64,000 nucleotides of DNA from the NCBI GenBank assembly GCA_963422465.1, contig OY730169.1, positions 1,364,001-1,428,000 of the forward strand, read 5' to 3'. The first letter of the stretch is position 1. Every line of letters begins with the position of its first letter. This stretch comes from Lichina pygmaea (taxonomy: Eukaryota; Ascomycota; Lichinomycetes; Lichinales; Lichinaceae). The position numbers were made by a program, and so were the translations under genes. The notes under the pieces were generated by a model that had not been told where the DNA came from, ran no database searches, and worked only from the letters and a program-made list of their open reading frames with translations. Shown in pieces: positions 46,582-57,839 of this stretch.

Positions 46582-47180
46582 TGTTGCAGTCTGTACTGTA
46601 CTGTCCTATCCGAGTATAGGATTAGGGCGAGAGGTGGAAGGTGGGTTGGTTCTCGCAGGAGAGGAGTGTCAAGGGGTGCGAAGAAGTTTGGTGGAATGTG
46701 GTGGTGGTGACACCTGATCAATGGCTTTGTACAAAGGATTGTATTGAAGTAGATCTAGTTGTCTGGATCACAACATGAGTTGAAGACGATTATTCCATAA
46801 GGGAACTATCACCAGACTATATAGTGCTGGCCTGTCAAGACAATCTTGATTGTCTTGACAGTCTTGACATCAAGACGGGTGAGATTGTCTTGACAGTCCC
46901 ACCATGTTATGCACCCTGCGTCAAGACTGGTGAGATTGTCTCGATGCTTCATGCATCATGTGTCAAGACTGGTGAGATTGTCTTGATGCTTCATGCATCA
47001 TGCGTCGAGACTGGTGAGATTGTCTTGATGCTTCATGCATCATGCGTCAAGACTCCTGTGTGTGTCTCAACAGTCACGTGACCCCTTGTTGGTTGGTCAC
47101 TTGACTTCCATGGTGTCCTCTTGCCTGGCCCGCAGCCTGATTGCCTATAAATAAGTGGCTCCCATCCCTGGGTTGTAACA
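46582..47180. repeat. Gypsy-B right (5') LTR
   Basis: 599 bp, begins TGTTGCAG and ends GTAACA, followed by TSD ATTTG. It pairs with the LTR at 34098. Confidence 0.93.
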
Positions 47181-50131
47181 ATTTGCAGTAGCAGACTTGC
47201 CTCAGCTTTCTGTAACTTTTTGTAGAGCTTCAGATTGTTTTTGTGTGGCTTTTGACAGAAAGTCTGCCAGCCTGGATAGCTTCTTCTTTTCTTCTCTTCC
47301 CATTGGTCTTCCCACTCTTTAGTAAAGAGCTTTTGTAGTTCTTTCTTTGAACTAGCCTGGTTAGTAGTTATTTGACTTAACCAAGTGAATTTCCACTTAG
47401 GAGAGATAGTTGAGGATTCCTTTAAAGGTTTCTTCAAGAGAGAGGCATAGCTGGAAATAGTGGAAAAGATACTGTCAAGAAAGTATTTGAGAGGGGAGTT
47501 TTGAATAGAAGAAAGAAAACAGGCAGTGCGAAATTTAAAGTATAGGTCTAGAGGTAGAAGAAAAAGCTCACTCTCTAATAGAAAAGAAGGAGTGGCTTTG
47601 AAGGCACCCCCAATAAGTCTTAGGCATCTGTTTTGAAATGAAACAAGAGAAGAGATATTGGAGGATTTTCTTAGAGGGTTAAACCAGATCCCCACTGCAT
47701 AGCTCAGTAGAGATCTCAGTATAGCAGTGTACACCAGACATGATGTGTGAACTGGAAAGCCCCAAGTAGAATAGGAAGTTCTAGAAAGAGAAGAGAGTGC
47801 TTTCTGTGCTTTTTGAAGAATAATCCTCTGGTGCTTGTGCTAGTGGAGCTTTGCATCTAGGTACACTCCAAGTACTCGCACTTCTTCTTTTGGTTTGAGA
47901 ATCACATTCCCCAGTCTGAGCTTGAGCTGAAGATTGTCTGATCTTCTTCTGGAAAAATGAAGTATTTCATATTTCTCAGGTGAGAAGACCATTCCATGTC
48001 TTGCAGCCCAGGATAGACATTTGTGGTGTGTGTTCTTTAACTTCAGAAGGTTACTTTTCAAGGAGTGACCAAAAGCAAGCAGATTTGTATCATCTGCAAA
48101 CCCCAGGGCAGATACACCAGAAGAGAGAGTATGCACAGTCTCATGCAATTCAGAAATGTAGAATAGAAAAAGAATAGGGGATAATGGAGAACCTTGAGAA
48201 ACTCCACAATGAATAGGAATAGAATAAGACTCAGAATCATCAAAGACAAGAGTGGTAGAGCGCTTATCACAGAAGGAGTAGATCCAGGAAGCTAGCCAGG
48301 CAGGTATTCCTTTTCTTTTCAGAATTTGCTGTAGTATCTTGGGGAGAACTCTGTCATAGGCTCCTGAGATATCCAGTGAGAGTAGGGATGCAACCATGCC
48401 TTCCTTCCAGACTTTTTCCACTTGGGAGGTTAGAAGGAAAAGTGCTGCTTCTGTGGATCTTCCTTTCCTAAAGCCCATCTGGATATCTGGCAATAGTCCA
48501 GCTTCTTCTGCTATCTTGCTTAGTCTGGCTGCAGCAATAGCTTCCATCAGCTTGCCTGTTGTGTTTAGCAGAGCTATAGGGCGCCAGGCTTTAGCTTGAT
48601 TGTAGGTTCCCTTGCCAGGTTTCCTCAAGCAGACTGTTTTTGCACTCTTAAATCTTTCAGGGAAGTACTCCAGTTTCCAGCATGTTGAAGTCAGAATAGC
48701 TAGAGCTTGGCAGAACCTAGGCCCCAGAGCTCTCAGAAATCCATTTGGCAGCTTATCTCTCCCTCCTGCTGTGAAAGGTTTCTTCTTGGCCAGAATTTGC
48801 TCCACTTCTTCACATGTTACCTCCTGGGAGAGCTGTATCTCAGAGATAGTCTGGGAGCTTTCTGAGCCTGGTTCTGGAACTAGAGCTTTTGGAAAGAACT
48901 GTTGTGAGAAGGCTTTAGTCTTTTCCTCAAAGGTTTTGGCTATTCCTTCTTGTGTTTCCAGGTCAGGAACCAGAGGAAGATCAGGAGTCTTGTTGGCTTT
49001 GGACTTTCCCCACTTTGCAAGCTTCCAGAACTTTGAAGAGCTGGGCAGCTCATGGATTTGGTGTCTGAAAGTGTTCTGTTTTCCATCTCTGACTGCCTTT
49101 TTCTTGAGCTTAGTTGCTTGCTCAAGTTCCTCTTGACTTGCTTGCCTTTTTTGCACTTTTCTTCTTACTCTTCTTTCCTCTTTAACCTTGTTTTGGATCT
49201 CTTGATTCCACCAGGGAACTGAGTGGCCAGATTGCTTCTGGAGCTGTGTGGATTTGCTTGCTATTTCTTGGAGAAAGTTGTCAAGATACTCCAAGTACTC
49301 ATCCACTTCATATTTGTCTTGGAAGTGGAAGGACAGGTGTAGCTTCTCACACTCTACTCTTGCAAGGTTTGAGTCCAGTGTTCTCCAGTTTCTTTCTGGT
49401 TTCCAGATTTTTCTTGGAGGATCCAGGTCCAGGCAGGTTAGTACAGGTCTGTGGTCAGACCCATGAAAGAACTGAAGAGCCACTTTAGAGAAAATCAGAG
49501 AGTTAGAAAAAGAAGAAGAAATAAAAGACAGATCAATAGAAGAACATGGTTTTTCAGAAAGAGATCTTGCTCTGGTAGGGGTGAAAGGTGCAATAGCTAA
49601 ATCCAGATTTAAATCTTTCATTAGGTCTTGAAACTTGTTTGCAGTCTCAGAGTACAGTCTTCTTTTCTTTGACCAGTCTGGGTGGTGAAGATTTGAGTCT
49701 GTGAGAAGAATATGTTGTCCTTGTTCTTGTAAAGCATTTTGGAGTAAACAGAGAAGAGCTTCTGATGCCTCTGTGTAGTTTTCTTGACTTGATGGGGTGA
49801 AGTAGAGATTATGTACCCAAAGAGAAGTAGAAGAGTTTTCCAAGTAGATTTCAAGAGAAACAAAGTCTTTATTCCAGAAGGTAGGATGAAGAGAAGAGAG
49901 TTTCAGATTTTTATTAATAAGAAAAAGTGTTCTGCCAATCTCTGAACAGTAGAGAGGAAGAAAGGAAGAGAAAACAGTTGAAGTGCTTGTTTCTAGGTGA
50001 GGGTTTTTCCAGGGCTCTTGAAGTGCAATAATGTCCACCTCTTGGAGAGCTGAGGTTGCTAGCAGTAGCTCTTGGACTGATTGGCTTTTTTGCACATTAT
50101 ACTGGAGAAGTGTCAGCTTTGTGTCTTTCAT
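47181..50131 (-). pseudogene. LINE-2 ORF2: endonuclease-reverse transcriptase (main part)
   Basis: ORF2 starts at 50131 with its ATG overlapping the ORF1 stop (ATGA). It has an N-terminal APE-type endonuclease (LLQYNVQKS, IIALQEPWKNPH, GSDHRPVLTCLDL), then a reverse transcriptase with RPIALLNTTGKLMEAI, GFRKGRSTEAAL, SLDISGAYDRV, CGVSQGSPLSPILF and the catalytic FADDTNLLAFG, then VRVLGVYLD. After 763 codons there is one in-frame TAG (47840-47842). The same frame stays open beyond it to the Gypsy-B insertion at 47181, with LSYAVGIWFNPLRKSS and a basic C-terminal region. The protein would nick the target DNA and prime reverse transcription there. It is disabled here by the stop codon and by the insertion. 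Confidence 0.9.
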
Positions 50132-51519
50132 GCAGACATCTCAGCATCAAAGATCTTGAAGGAGTTAGCTGGTAGCTTTCCTCCAGAGTTGGCTGATCTT
50201 GAAGAAAGAATTTGCACTTCTGGGAGTGCACCTCTGAGTCTCTCTGAGCTTCTGCTTGGCTCAGCTGTTTTACGTTTTTTCCCCCCTGGTAGAGACTGAG
50301 AGAGAGGGAAAGACATTACTGGGGGGGGTTGTAGAGCTGGAACAGAGGTAGCTGTTGGGATCTCATATTTTCCTGGGCGTGTGTTCCATGCTTCTCTTGC
50401 CTTCTTGGCTGCTTCCTGGCGTACTGGACAGACACTGGCCCAGGCTGGGTGAGCTCCTCTGCAGTTGCAGCATTTTGGCTTGAGAAGCTGTTCAGGAACT
50501 TGGCAGGCTCTCCTTTCATGCTGGCCTCCACAGGCACCACACACAGCTTTGTTCTTGCAGAAGCGTGCTTGGTGCCCATAGCCAAAGCACTTGAAACATT
50601 GTGCAATAACTGTGTCTGCCAGAAAAGGTTCTGCTTCATGCATCCTGTGCCCCAGCACTAGCCCACTCTCAATCAAAAGATTGGCTTGTTCAGGGGTAGC
50701 CAGATCCAGGTGGAGAGAGGTAACTGGCTTCTTTTGAGCTATAGCCTTCTTAGACCAGTAGGCTCTCAGGATGGTGATTTGCTTGCTCAGAGATGGGTTG
50801 CTGTTCTGGATTATCTGGCGGGTTTTCTCCAGGTCTTCAGGTTGGATATCTTCTGTTCTGACTCCATGGATCAGAACTGGAAATCTCTTGGGCTGGATGG
50901 TTGCTTCCTTTGTGAAGATAGCTGATACCCAGGCAGGGTTTTTCTCTAGGAAGACTTTAGTCTCTTGGCTTTCTGTGTTAATAAGGATATCCTCTGAAGG
51001 AAGTTTCCTTACTGCTCTGACCTGCTTGTTGTAGGGGCTGGGTAGTCTGTCTTGAAGAGCCTGGAAAAGCTGGATGTGAGTTCTATTAGCCATGTCAGGT
51101 GGCTGGATACCAGGATGTACAAGAACTTCTTTGAGAATTCTTGCAGGTAGAGGGATTTGTGCTGGAATAGATTTTTGGACAGCCTGGGCATATGATGGCT
51201 TGGCTTCTTGTTTGTCCAGCCGCTTGTTGATATTCTCCAGCTCCTGGAAGATTCTGTTGGTGAGGCCAGTGGAGCTAGACTGGGCTTCTGTAGGGAAGGA
51301 GTTCTTTTTGATATTTTCCCAGCTTTTCAGAATGGATTCTGGGACTGGTTGGGTTTTGATCCAGGAGTCTACTAGTTTGTAGTCACTCTGGGGAGCTGGT
51401 TGGGGGGTAGGAGAGCTGGACTGGGTGCTAGCCAGACTGGGAGCTGGTTGGGAGAGTATAGCTGGTGTAGCTCTGGTGTTACTTTCTGAAAAGGTGGGTT
51501 TTTTCTTCTTGGGAGCCAT
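50128..51519 (-). CDS. LINE-2 ORF1: gag-like RNA-binding protein with CCHC knuckles
   Basis: A 463-residue intact frame from ATG at 51519. The N-terminus is basic, then Ser/Pro/Gln-rich. The middle holds a conserved block (RILKEVLVHPG, QVRAVRKLPSEDILI, FPVLIHGVRTEDI) typical of LINE ORF1 proteins. Three retroviral-type zinc knuckles follow: CFKCFGYGHQARFC, CGACGGQHERRAC and CCNCRGAHPAWASVC. The tail contains a GGKKRKTAEPSR nuclear-localization-like motif. It is expected to bind element RNA in the ribonucleoprotein particle. The ORF1 stop overlaps the ORF2 start by ATGA, suggesting coupled re-initiation. Gypsy-C sits immediately at the start codon (TSD CCATG overlaps it), so the normal 5' leader is cut off. 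Confidence 0.9.
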   Translation of the reverse strand: MAPKKKKPTFSESNTRATPAILSQPAPSLASTQSSSPTPQPAPQSDYKLVDSWIKTQPVPESILKSWENIKKNSFPTEAQSSSTGLTNRIFQELENINKRLDKQEAKPSYAQAVQKSIPAQIPLPARILKEVLVHPGIQPPDMANRTHIQLFQALQDRLPSPYNKQVRAVRKLPSEDILINTESQETKVFLEKNPAWVSAIFTKEATIQPKRFPVLIHGVRTEDIQPEDLEKTRQIIQNSNPSLSKQITILRAYWSKKAIAQKKPVTSLHLDLATPEQANLLIESGLVLGHRMHEAEPFLADTVIAQCFKCFGYGHQARFCKNKAVCGACGGQHERRACQVPEQLLKPKCCNCRGAHPAWASVCPVRQEAAKKAREAWNTRPGKYEIPTATSVPALQPPPVMSFPLSQSLPGGKKRKTAEPSRSSERLRGALPEVQILSSRSANSGGKLPANSFKIFDAEMSA

Positions 51520-51520
51520 G

Positions 51521-51911
51521 TGTTAAAGGCCAGTCCACGTTCACACAGAATGTGGGTGGTCCTGTCTTCGACCGAGGAGGGCAGGGACTCAATAGATGAA
51601 TAGCAAGTGGGGTAACTCTCTTGCTATTGTCACTCGTAATGTGTGTTCAGCCTGGAGAGCTATTCTCTCCAGCTATCTGGGTCCTTATATACAGGAGCCT
51701 GAGGGGGGGGGGTCCTCCCGAGGGGTATCAGCTTTCTGCGTGGACAAGCTGGACAAGCTGGTTACACGTCATCCACCTCGTCCACCGTGGACGAGCTGGA
51801 CAAGCTGGTTACACATCGTCCACCTTGTCCACTGGGTCAGGTGAATATTGTTCTGTGTACCTCTGTACACTCACTTCGGTCAGCTCAGCTGTTCTGGCCT
51901 GGGCCTTAACA
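51521..51911. repeat. Gypsy-C left (3') LTR
   Basis: 391 bp, TGTTAAAGGCC...CCTTAACA, followed by a pyrimidine run (polypurine tract on the minus strand). It contains a GTCCAC/GTGGAC inverted-repeat block at about 51740-51835. Confidence 0.94.
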
Positions 51912-51963
51912 CCATCCCCTCCCTCTAAAGGTTCTGTCCCCAGATCCTCTCGCTTCTCTTACC

Positions 51964-52494
51964 ATGACCCAGACATCTTGTGTTAATCATCGTGGAGTCC
52001 TCAGTTCTCGTGTTGGCAAGATGGGCAAGGTATCCAAAGTTTCATGCAGCGCATGTTGTCGTGACCGTGCCAAGTGTGTCGTCAGTTCAGAGTCCACATT
52101 TTGCAGTCAGTGCCTTGAGAAGGGTCGCTGTTGTGATCTCTATCTCGCGGAGTCAGAGTGGGAGAAGATGGAGCTTGAGCACACTCAGCTCAAGACTCAA
52201 CTGAAGGAGATCGAGGAGCAGGAGTCTGTTCTCCTTCCTCGCAAACTTTGTCTCCGTCGTCAGTTGGGTGTGTTGTCCAAGAAGGAGGGTGAGGCTATCA
52301 AGTGTGAGCTTGCTGCAATCAAGGATCAGGAGGATCTCGAGCAGGAGGCTACGCGTGTGGAGTCCCCACCGTCTTTGGAGGACTTCTTCTCTTCGGAGGC
52401 TTTGGCTTCTCTCAAGCTGTTGTCTCTGTCGATCCTGGCTTCTGCGGGTTTTGTCGGTGGAAACTCCGCAGTTTCTTGTTCGTCACAGGGCTGA
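51964..52494 (+). CDS. Antisense zinc-cluster gene of Gypsy-C (Zn2Cys6 plus coiled coil, 176 aa)
   Basis: An open frame of 176 residues on the strand opposite to gag-pol, starting 53 bp after the 3' LTR and ending in tail-to-tail overlap (about 80 bp) with the chromodomain end of pol. Cysteines 28, 31, 38, 47, 50 and 57 give C-x2-C-x6-C-x8-C-x2-C-x6-C, and the basic CCRDRAKC segment matches the DNA-contacting half of Gal4-type Zn(II)2Cys6 clusters. Residues about 62-130 are strongly heptad-like (MELEHTQLKTQLKEIEEQES) and predict a coiled coil. The C-terminus is Ser/Leu-rich. It looks intact in length. The product is probably a small DNA-binding dimer; role and expression are inferred. Sequence identity with the Gypsy-B version is low apart from the cysteine pattern. 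Confidence 0.65.
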   Translation: MTQTSCVNHRGVLSSRVGKMGKVSKVSCSACCRDRAKCVVSSESTFCSQCLEKGRCCDLYLAESEWEKMELEHTQLKTQLKEIEEQESVLLPRKLCLRRQLGVLSKKEGEAIKCELAAIKDQEDLEQEATRVESPPSLEDFFSSEALASLKLLSLSILASAGFVGGNSAVSCSSQG

Positions 52495-55400
52495 AGTTCT
52501 CGGTGGGTTCCCACGAGTTCTCCTCATTGTCATACCCTAACCACTTGACCAGGTATTTGATTTTCTGTCCACTTCTCCGGCTGTCTAGGATCCTTTCAAC
52601 ATCGTACTCTTCTTTGTCGTCCTTGAAGTGCCATTCTGTTTTGATTGCTGCGTCGCTGGGTGCTGGCTCAAGCAGCAAGACATGGAATACTCGGTGTATC
52701 CGTGCTTTTTTTGGCAGTCTCAGTTGGTAGTTGACTTCTCCAGTGCGCTTCTCAATCTCAAACAGTCTGATTCGTACATGATCCAGCTTTTTGCTTGGTC
52801 ACTTCAAGCGCAGGTTTTTTGTTGACAAATAGACCTTATCCCCTCTCTCCAGGGTTGGTCCCTTCAACCTTTTGCTGTTTAGGTGGTGGCTTGTTGTCTT
52901 TTGTGCAGATTCAATTGTAGTCTTCATTTCCTCATGCATAGCAGTGAGTTTTTCGATGTTTGTTGAAGTGCCACTTCCAGCCGCCATTGCTTCCCAGCGG
53001 GGGTTTCTGCTGTAGTTCGCAAAGAACAGTGTCATGCCCGTCACGCTGTGTTGCTGATCGTTGTACGCAAACTGAGCCATTGGTAGCAGTTCTACCCAAT
53101 CGTCCTGTCAGTGGTTGACGTAGTGGTGTAGGTACTGTTCCATCGTCTGGTTTGTTCTCTCAGTTTGTCTGTCTGTTTGTGGATGGTAGGCAGTAGACAT
53201 CCTTGTGTCTATCCCGAGCTGTCTTGTCCACGTGTTCCAGAATTTTGAGGTGAAGAGTTTGTCTCAATCCGAGATAATCTTTGTGGGTAGCCCTCGCTGG
53301 CTAACCAATTCTTTGAGCAGGACATTGGCGAGTTCGCTCACTGTTCCTGTCTCTCGCCACAGGATCAGGTGAGTGTATTTGGTGAGTTTGTCAACAACCA
53401 CCAAGATACTGTCATATTTCACCTTTGTTACCGGGTCCTCTGACCTCGGCAGCTTCACCACAAAATCCATTGTGATGGTATCCCAAGCCACTTCTGGGAG
53501 GTCTATTTGTTGACTCTCTCCATAGGGTTTGTGGCGTGACAGTTTGTTTTTCGCACACTCTTCGCAGTTGCGAATAAATTCTGTCACTTTCTGCTTCATT
53601 CCGTTGAAGTGGTAACATCTCCAGATCTTTTCCAGGGTCTTGTCTCGCCCAGGATGTCTGTGTAGAGGTCTATCATGATGTTGTCGAATCACGTCCTCTT
53701 GTGTGCTCTCTGGCACTTCTTCCTTGTTTGTGGCCGCAATGTTGTGGCCTAGGGTCAGGAGTGCACCTATTTCGTCAGTTCTCACTAACTGAGGTTGAGC
53801 ATAGACCAGAGTTTGTCCTTTTGTCACCAGGATTGGGCGCTCTTCTGTCGTGTCGTCTGTTGTCATATCAGGCCGCCTGCTAAGCGCGTCCGCTTGTGTG
53901 TTTTCTGATCCTTTTCGATAGAAGATCTGGAAGTTGTATGAAGCTAAAAGCTCTGCCCATCAGACTTGTTGTCTGTTTAGCTTCTTTGTTGTCGTGAAGT
54001 AAGCCAAATTCTTGTGGTCTGAGTACATGTCCACTGTGTACTTTGCTTCTTCCAGGTAAGGTCTCCACTCCTGGAATGCGTTGACAATCGCTAACAACTC
54101 CTTGTCGTGAACATCGTACCTGAGTTCTGGGCCAGAGAACTTTCTTGATCGGTATGTGACAGGGTGTAGGCAGTTTTCAGTGTCTGGTTGACACAAGCAA
54201 GATCCAAGTGCTTGGTCTGAGGCATCTGTCTCTATGATGATCTGCTGTCCGGGATCAAATGATGCCAGTATGGGTGCGGAGGTGAACTTCTCTTTCAGCT
54301 CCTGGAACACTCTCTCTTGGCTGTTCCCCCATGTGAAGGTTTCTTCCTTCTTTGTTAGTTCAGTCAAGGGTACTGCTGTCCTTGAGTACTTCTTGATGAA
54401 TTGTTGGTAGAAGTTCGCAAATCCCAGGAAGGATTGGACTTCATTGAGGTTTTTGGGTGTTGGCCAGTCTTGTACTGCTGTGATCTTTGTATCATCCATA
54501 CAGATTCCTTCCATTGTCAGGATCAATCCCAAATATTCCACTTCTTTCACGTGGAAGACACTCTTATCAAAGTGTAACCTCATTCCTGCTTCTTGGAGTG
54601 CATGTAGGATCTTCTTGACATGCTGTCTGTGCTCCTCCAGGGTTCCATTGGTGTAAACCAAGACATCGTCGATATAAGCGGTAACAAATATATCCAGGTA
54701 TTGTCGGAGGATGGTGTTAATGAGTGATTGGAACGTCGCCGGTGCATTCGTAAGGCTGAATGGCATAACAGTATACTTGTAATACCCGTACCTCGTACGA
54801 AAGGCTGTCTTCCATTCTTCACCATCTTTCATCCTAACCAGGTTGAAAGCGCCTTGGATGTTGAACTTGGTAAACCACTTGGCTTCTTGGATTCAGTCCT
54901 GGATTTCCGATATTAACGGTAGCGGGTAGTGATTCTTAATCATGATCGCATTAAGCTGCCGGTAGTCAACGCACAGTCGTAATTTGCTGTCTTTCTTTGG
55001 CACAAACAATATCAGGTATCCGGCCGGTGATGTTGAAGGTCTTATGAACCCTTTCGCTAGGTTCTCGTCCAGGTAATCTCTTAAGGCCTCAAGCTCCTTT
55101 GCTGATAGAGTGTAAATAGGGCTGTATGTGGGTTTCTTTCTGTCTTCCAGCGGAATTTCGTGATCCCACTCTTGGTGTTCTGGTAGCGTCGTGACCACTT
55201 CCTCACCAAACATCTCCTGGTAGTCTTTATACTCACTTGGCAGCTGCGGTGCCTGAGTCTCGCCCACGGTGTCATGCGTGGTGCAAAGTTGATGGTTTCG
55301 GGGCTTCATCCAAGCCACATAGGCTCGCCCTTGCCGGTGGTGCTTCTTCCACCCTGCATATAAGATCTCTTTGATTCTCACTTTCTCTGGCTCTGCTCGA

Positions 55401-57443
55401 GTTGCCAGACTCCTCTTCGGAAAGACTAGGTGCCTTCTTTTCCAGTCGATCCTTGGGTTTTGACTTTCCAACCACGGAAGACCCAATATAACTTCATGTG
55501 GTATCTGGACCAAGTCGAATTCTTCTGATCTGATTGTCGTACTGTTGACACACAGTCGTAGGTTCTTAGTCTCCTTCGTCACTTGTCCTTGGTTGTTGGA
55601 GAGTGGTGTCCCGTCCACTACTGTTAGTTGGTATGGATTCCTCTTTTCCTGAGTCGGGATCTTGTGCTTCCTGGCAAAACTTTCTGACATGAAGTTGCCA
55701 GTAGCTCCAGAGTCAATCATGGCGTTTGTCAGATGCCCGTTGACTCTCATCCTGATGCGAAAATGCGGACTGCAGGCTGTCACGTCAAGGCTCTGCTTGA
55801 CTCTTTCTCTCCGGAGTGTTGTCTTGCCTGCTCTTCCGACTCCGGATTTGAAGAGCACTGCTAGTTTTTTGAACAACCAAGGCTCTGAGCCTGGTGTTCT
55901 GCCACATGTCTTTCGCACTTTTCGGTGAAGCATAGCTCCCATGCGTCTTCTCTGCAGTCATCGTGTTCTTTCTCTTGCTGGCTTAGTTGGTGCTTGATGC
56001 TCCAGGCTTTCTTGTGGTATTCTGGGCCAGGGAAGTAGTGCCTTCTCCTTTTCTCTAGGAGATGTTCCTTGCAGTGGTGGTCCTCACATCCTTTCCAATA
56101 AGAATGTCTGCAGGCTGGTGTCGTAGCCTGGTGATAGTCCACTTGCGCTGCGATGTCTCGGGGCTGTGAGATGCTGATGGTGTTGTCCACCCATCGTGTC
56201 ACTCTTGCTTCGCTGTCCTCCGACAAGGTCGCATCCTGTCGTTGGAGTAGTGGTGTCTCGGGAATTGGTGGCATACTGGTTATGTCAATCTCGTAGTCTG
56301 TTGTGTCAAATTCGGAGATCAGGTCATCCTCCCAATGAACCTTATTGATCTGGTCTTGGGTTGCGTGCAGGTCCTCCAGTGACCTCTGCAGATTGTTCTC
56401 CAGTCTTTCGATGTGCTGTCTGAGATTGTCCTCCTGTCCGAGGAGTGTTGCTTCTGACTGGTTCATGGGTAGTGTGCCTCTGGGAGCCCTCGGTGGCTCC
56501 TGAATACCCTTGCCTTTCCAGGCACCGGTGGCATTCAACTGCTTACCCTTGCCTTCTTTCTTCTTCTTGCTTTGGCAGTTGGCTGCGAGGTGTCCTACCT
56601 TCTGGCAATTGTAACACTTCCGTGTTTCTTTCTTCTTTGTTGCCTGTGGTGTTGTTGCATCAATCTCCATGGGTGTCAAGCTGTACTTGTCTTGTGCTGG
56701 CGCTGTCTTTTTGCCCCATGGCCTTGCATGCTTGCCTCGCTTCTCGAGTTCTTGTTTGAATTGTCAGTCGTCGATGTGTACCGCTGTGTCAATCATATCC
56801 TCGAGGTCAGTGGGTCGGTCTCCTCGTGCGATGTCATCCTTGACTCGTTCCTTGAGAGCTTGGTAGAATAGTGCTGTCAAGGCACTGTCTCCCTATTGTG
56901 TCCTCACTGACAACTGTTAGAACTTCACCGCAAAGTCTGATGCTGACCCTGTCTGCCGTAGTGCTTGGAGCTTTCGTTCCGCATCTTGTTCTTCATCAAT
57001 GACCCCGAAGGTCTTCTTCATCTGGGTCTTGAAGGTAGAGAATCTCCCAATGATCTGCCGTGTTGTGGTCTCCATGCTAGAGGGATCTTCCTTGTTGTTG
57101 AGAAAGTCTTGTAGGTAGACATTGAACCAGGCAAATGTTAGTCTGTCCAGGTAGGAAGCTGCGAACAGCACCTTCTCCTGTTCCGTAGGGAATTGTGCGG
57201 TGTTGAATCTGTAGTAAAGCTCAAGCTGAGAGAAGAATAATTCCAATCCCCCTCGTGATCCATCGTACCTCTTCGGCGTACCTACCTTCAATGGCTTTGG
57301 AGGTAAAGTGAGGGTGGTAGGGACAGGTGGTTCCTGGGCTTGCGCCTGAGGTGCAGTCCAAGCTTGGCCTGCCTGCGAAGGGGTAGGGCTGCGTGGATCT
57401 GCCATCGTATTGAGCTGGTGTCCTATGTGTTAGAGGCTGAAAC

Positions 57444-57834
57444 TGTTAAAGGCCAGTCCACATTCACACAGAATGTGGGTGGTCCTGTCTTCGACTGAGG
57501 AGGGCAGGGACTCAATAGATGAATAGCAAGTGGGGTAACTCTCTTGCTATTATCGCTCGTAATGTGCGTTCAGCCTGGAGAGCTATTCTCTCCAGCTATC
57601 TGGGTTCTTATATACAGGAGCCTGAGGGGGGGGGGTCCTCCCGAGGGGTATCAGCTTTCTGCGTGGACAAGCTGGACAAGCTGGTTACACGTCGTCCACC
57701 TCGTCCACCGTGGACGAGCTGGACGAGCTGGTTACACATCGTCCACCTCGTCCACCGGGTCGGGTGAATATTGTTCCGTGTACCTCTGTACACTCGCTTC
57801 GGTCGGCTCAGCCGTTCTGGCCTGGGCCTTAACA
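57444..57834. repeat. Gypsy-C right (5') LTR
   Basis: 391 bp. Minus-strand TATATAAG at 57607-57614. TTCAGCCT at 57569-57576 is the inverted complement of AGGCTGAA at 57434-57441, just inside the element. TSD CCATG follows. Confidence 0.94.
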
Positions 57835-57839
57835 CCATG

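Larger units (their letters stand above)
34098..47180 (-). mobile_element. Gypsy-B: chromovirus inserted in LINE-2 and itself split by Gypsy-E
   Basis: An LTR retrotransposon fossil with LTRs at 34098-34694 and 46582-47180 and TSD ATTTG (34093-34097 and 47181-47185). Without Gypsy-E it is about 6.5 kb. Parts: antisense zinc-cluster gene (34739-35047, +), chromodomain and integrase (about 35180-36540), RNase H (about 36555-37050), reverse transcriptase (about 37080-37470 and 44019-44420), protease (about 44600-45000), and gag with zinc knuckle (about 45060-46563). It is broken about ten times. It is younger than Gypsy-A and LINE-2, and older than Gypsy-E, which sits in its reverse transcriptase. 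Confidence 0.93.
51521..57834 (-). mobile_element. Gypsy-C: second chromovirus family, inserted at the LINE-2 ORF1 start
   Basis: A structurally complete 6314-bp LTR retrotransposon fossil with two 391-bp LTRs (51521-51911 and 57444-57834) and TSD CCATG (51516-51520 and 57835-57839). Parts: gag beginning near 57405 with zinc knuckle CYNCQKVGHLAANC (about 56600), protease ([10 protein letters not shown], about 55700), reverse transcriptase with YIDD (about 55100-54400), RNase H (about 54250-53960), integrase (about 53870-52800), and chromodomain (YLVKWLGYDNEENSWEP, about 52590-52510). The antisense zinc-cluster gene (51964-52494, +) lies next to the 3' LTR. It has several breaks (roughly five to eight). 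LTRs differ at about 15 of 391 sites, all transitions. It is distinct from the Gypsy-A/B/E family in LTR and in protein sequence. Confidence 0.94.
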
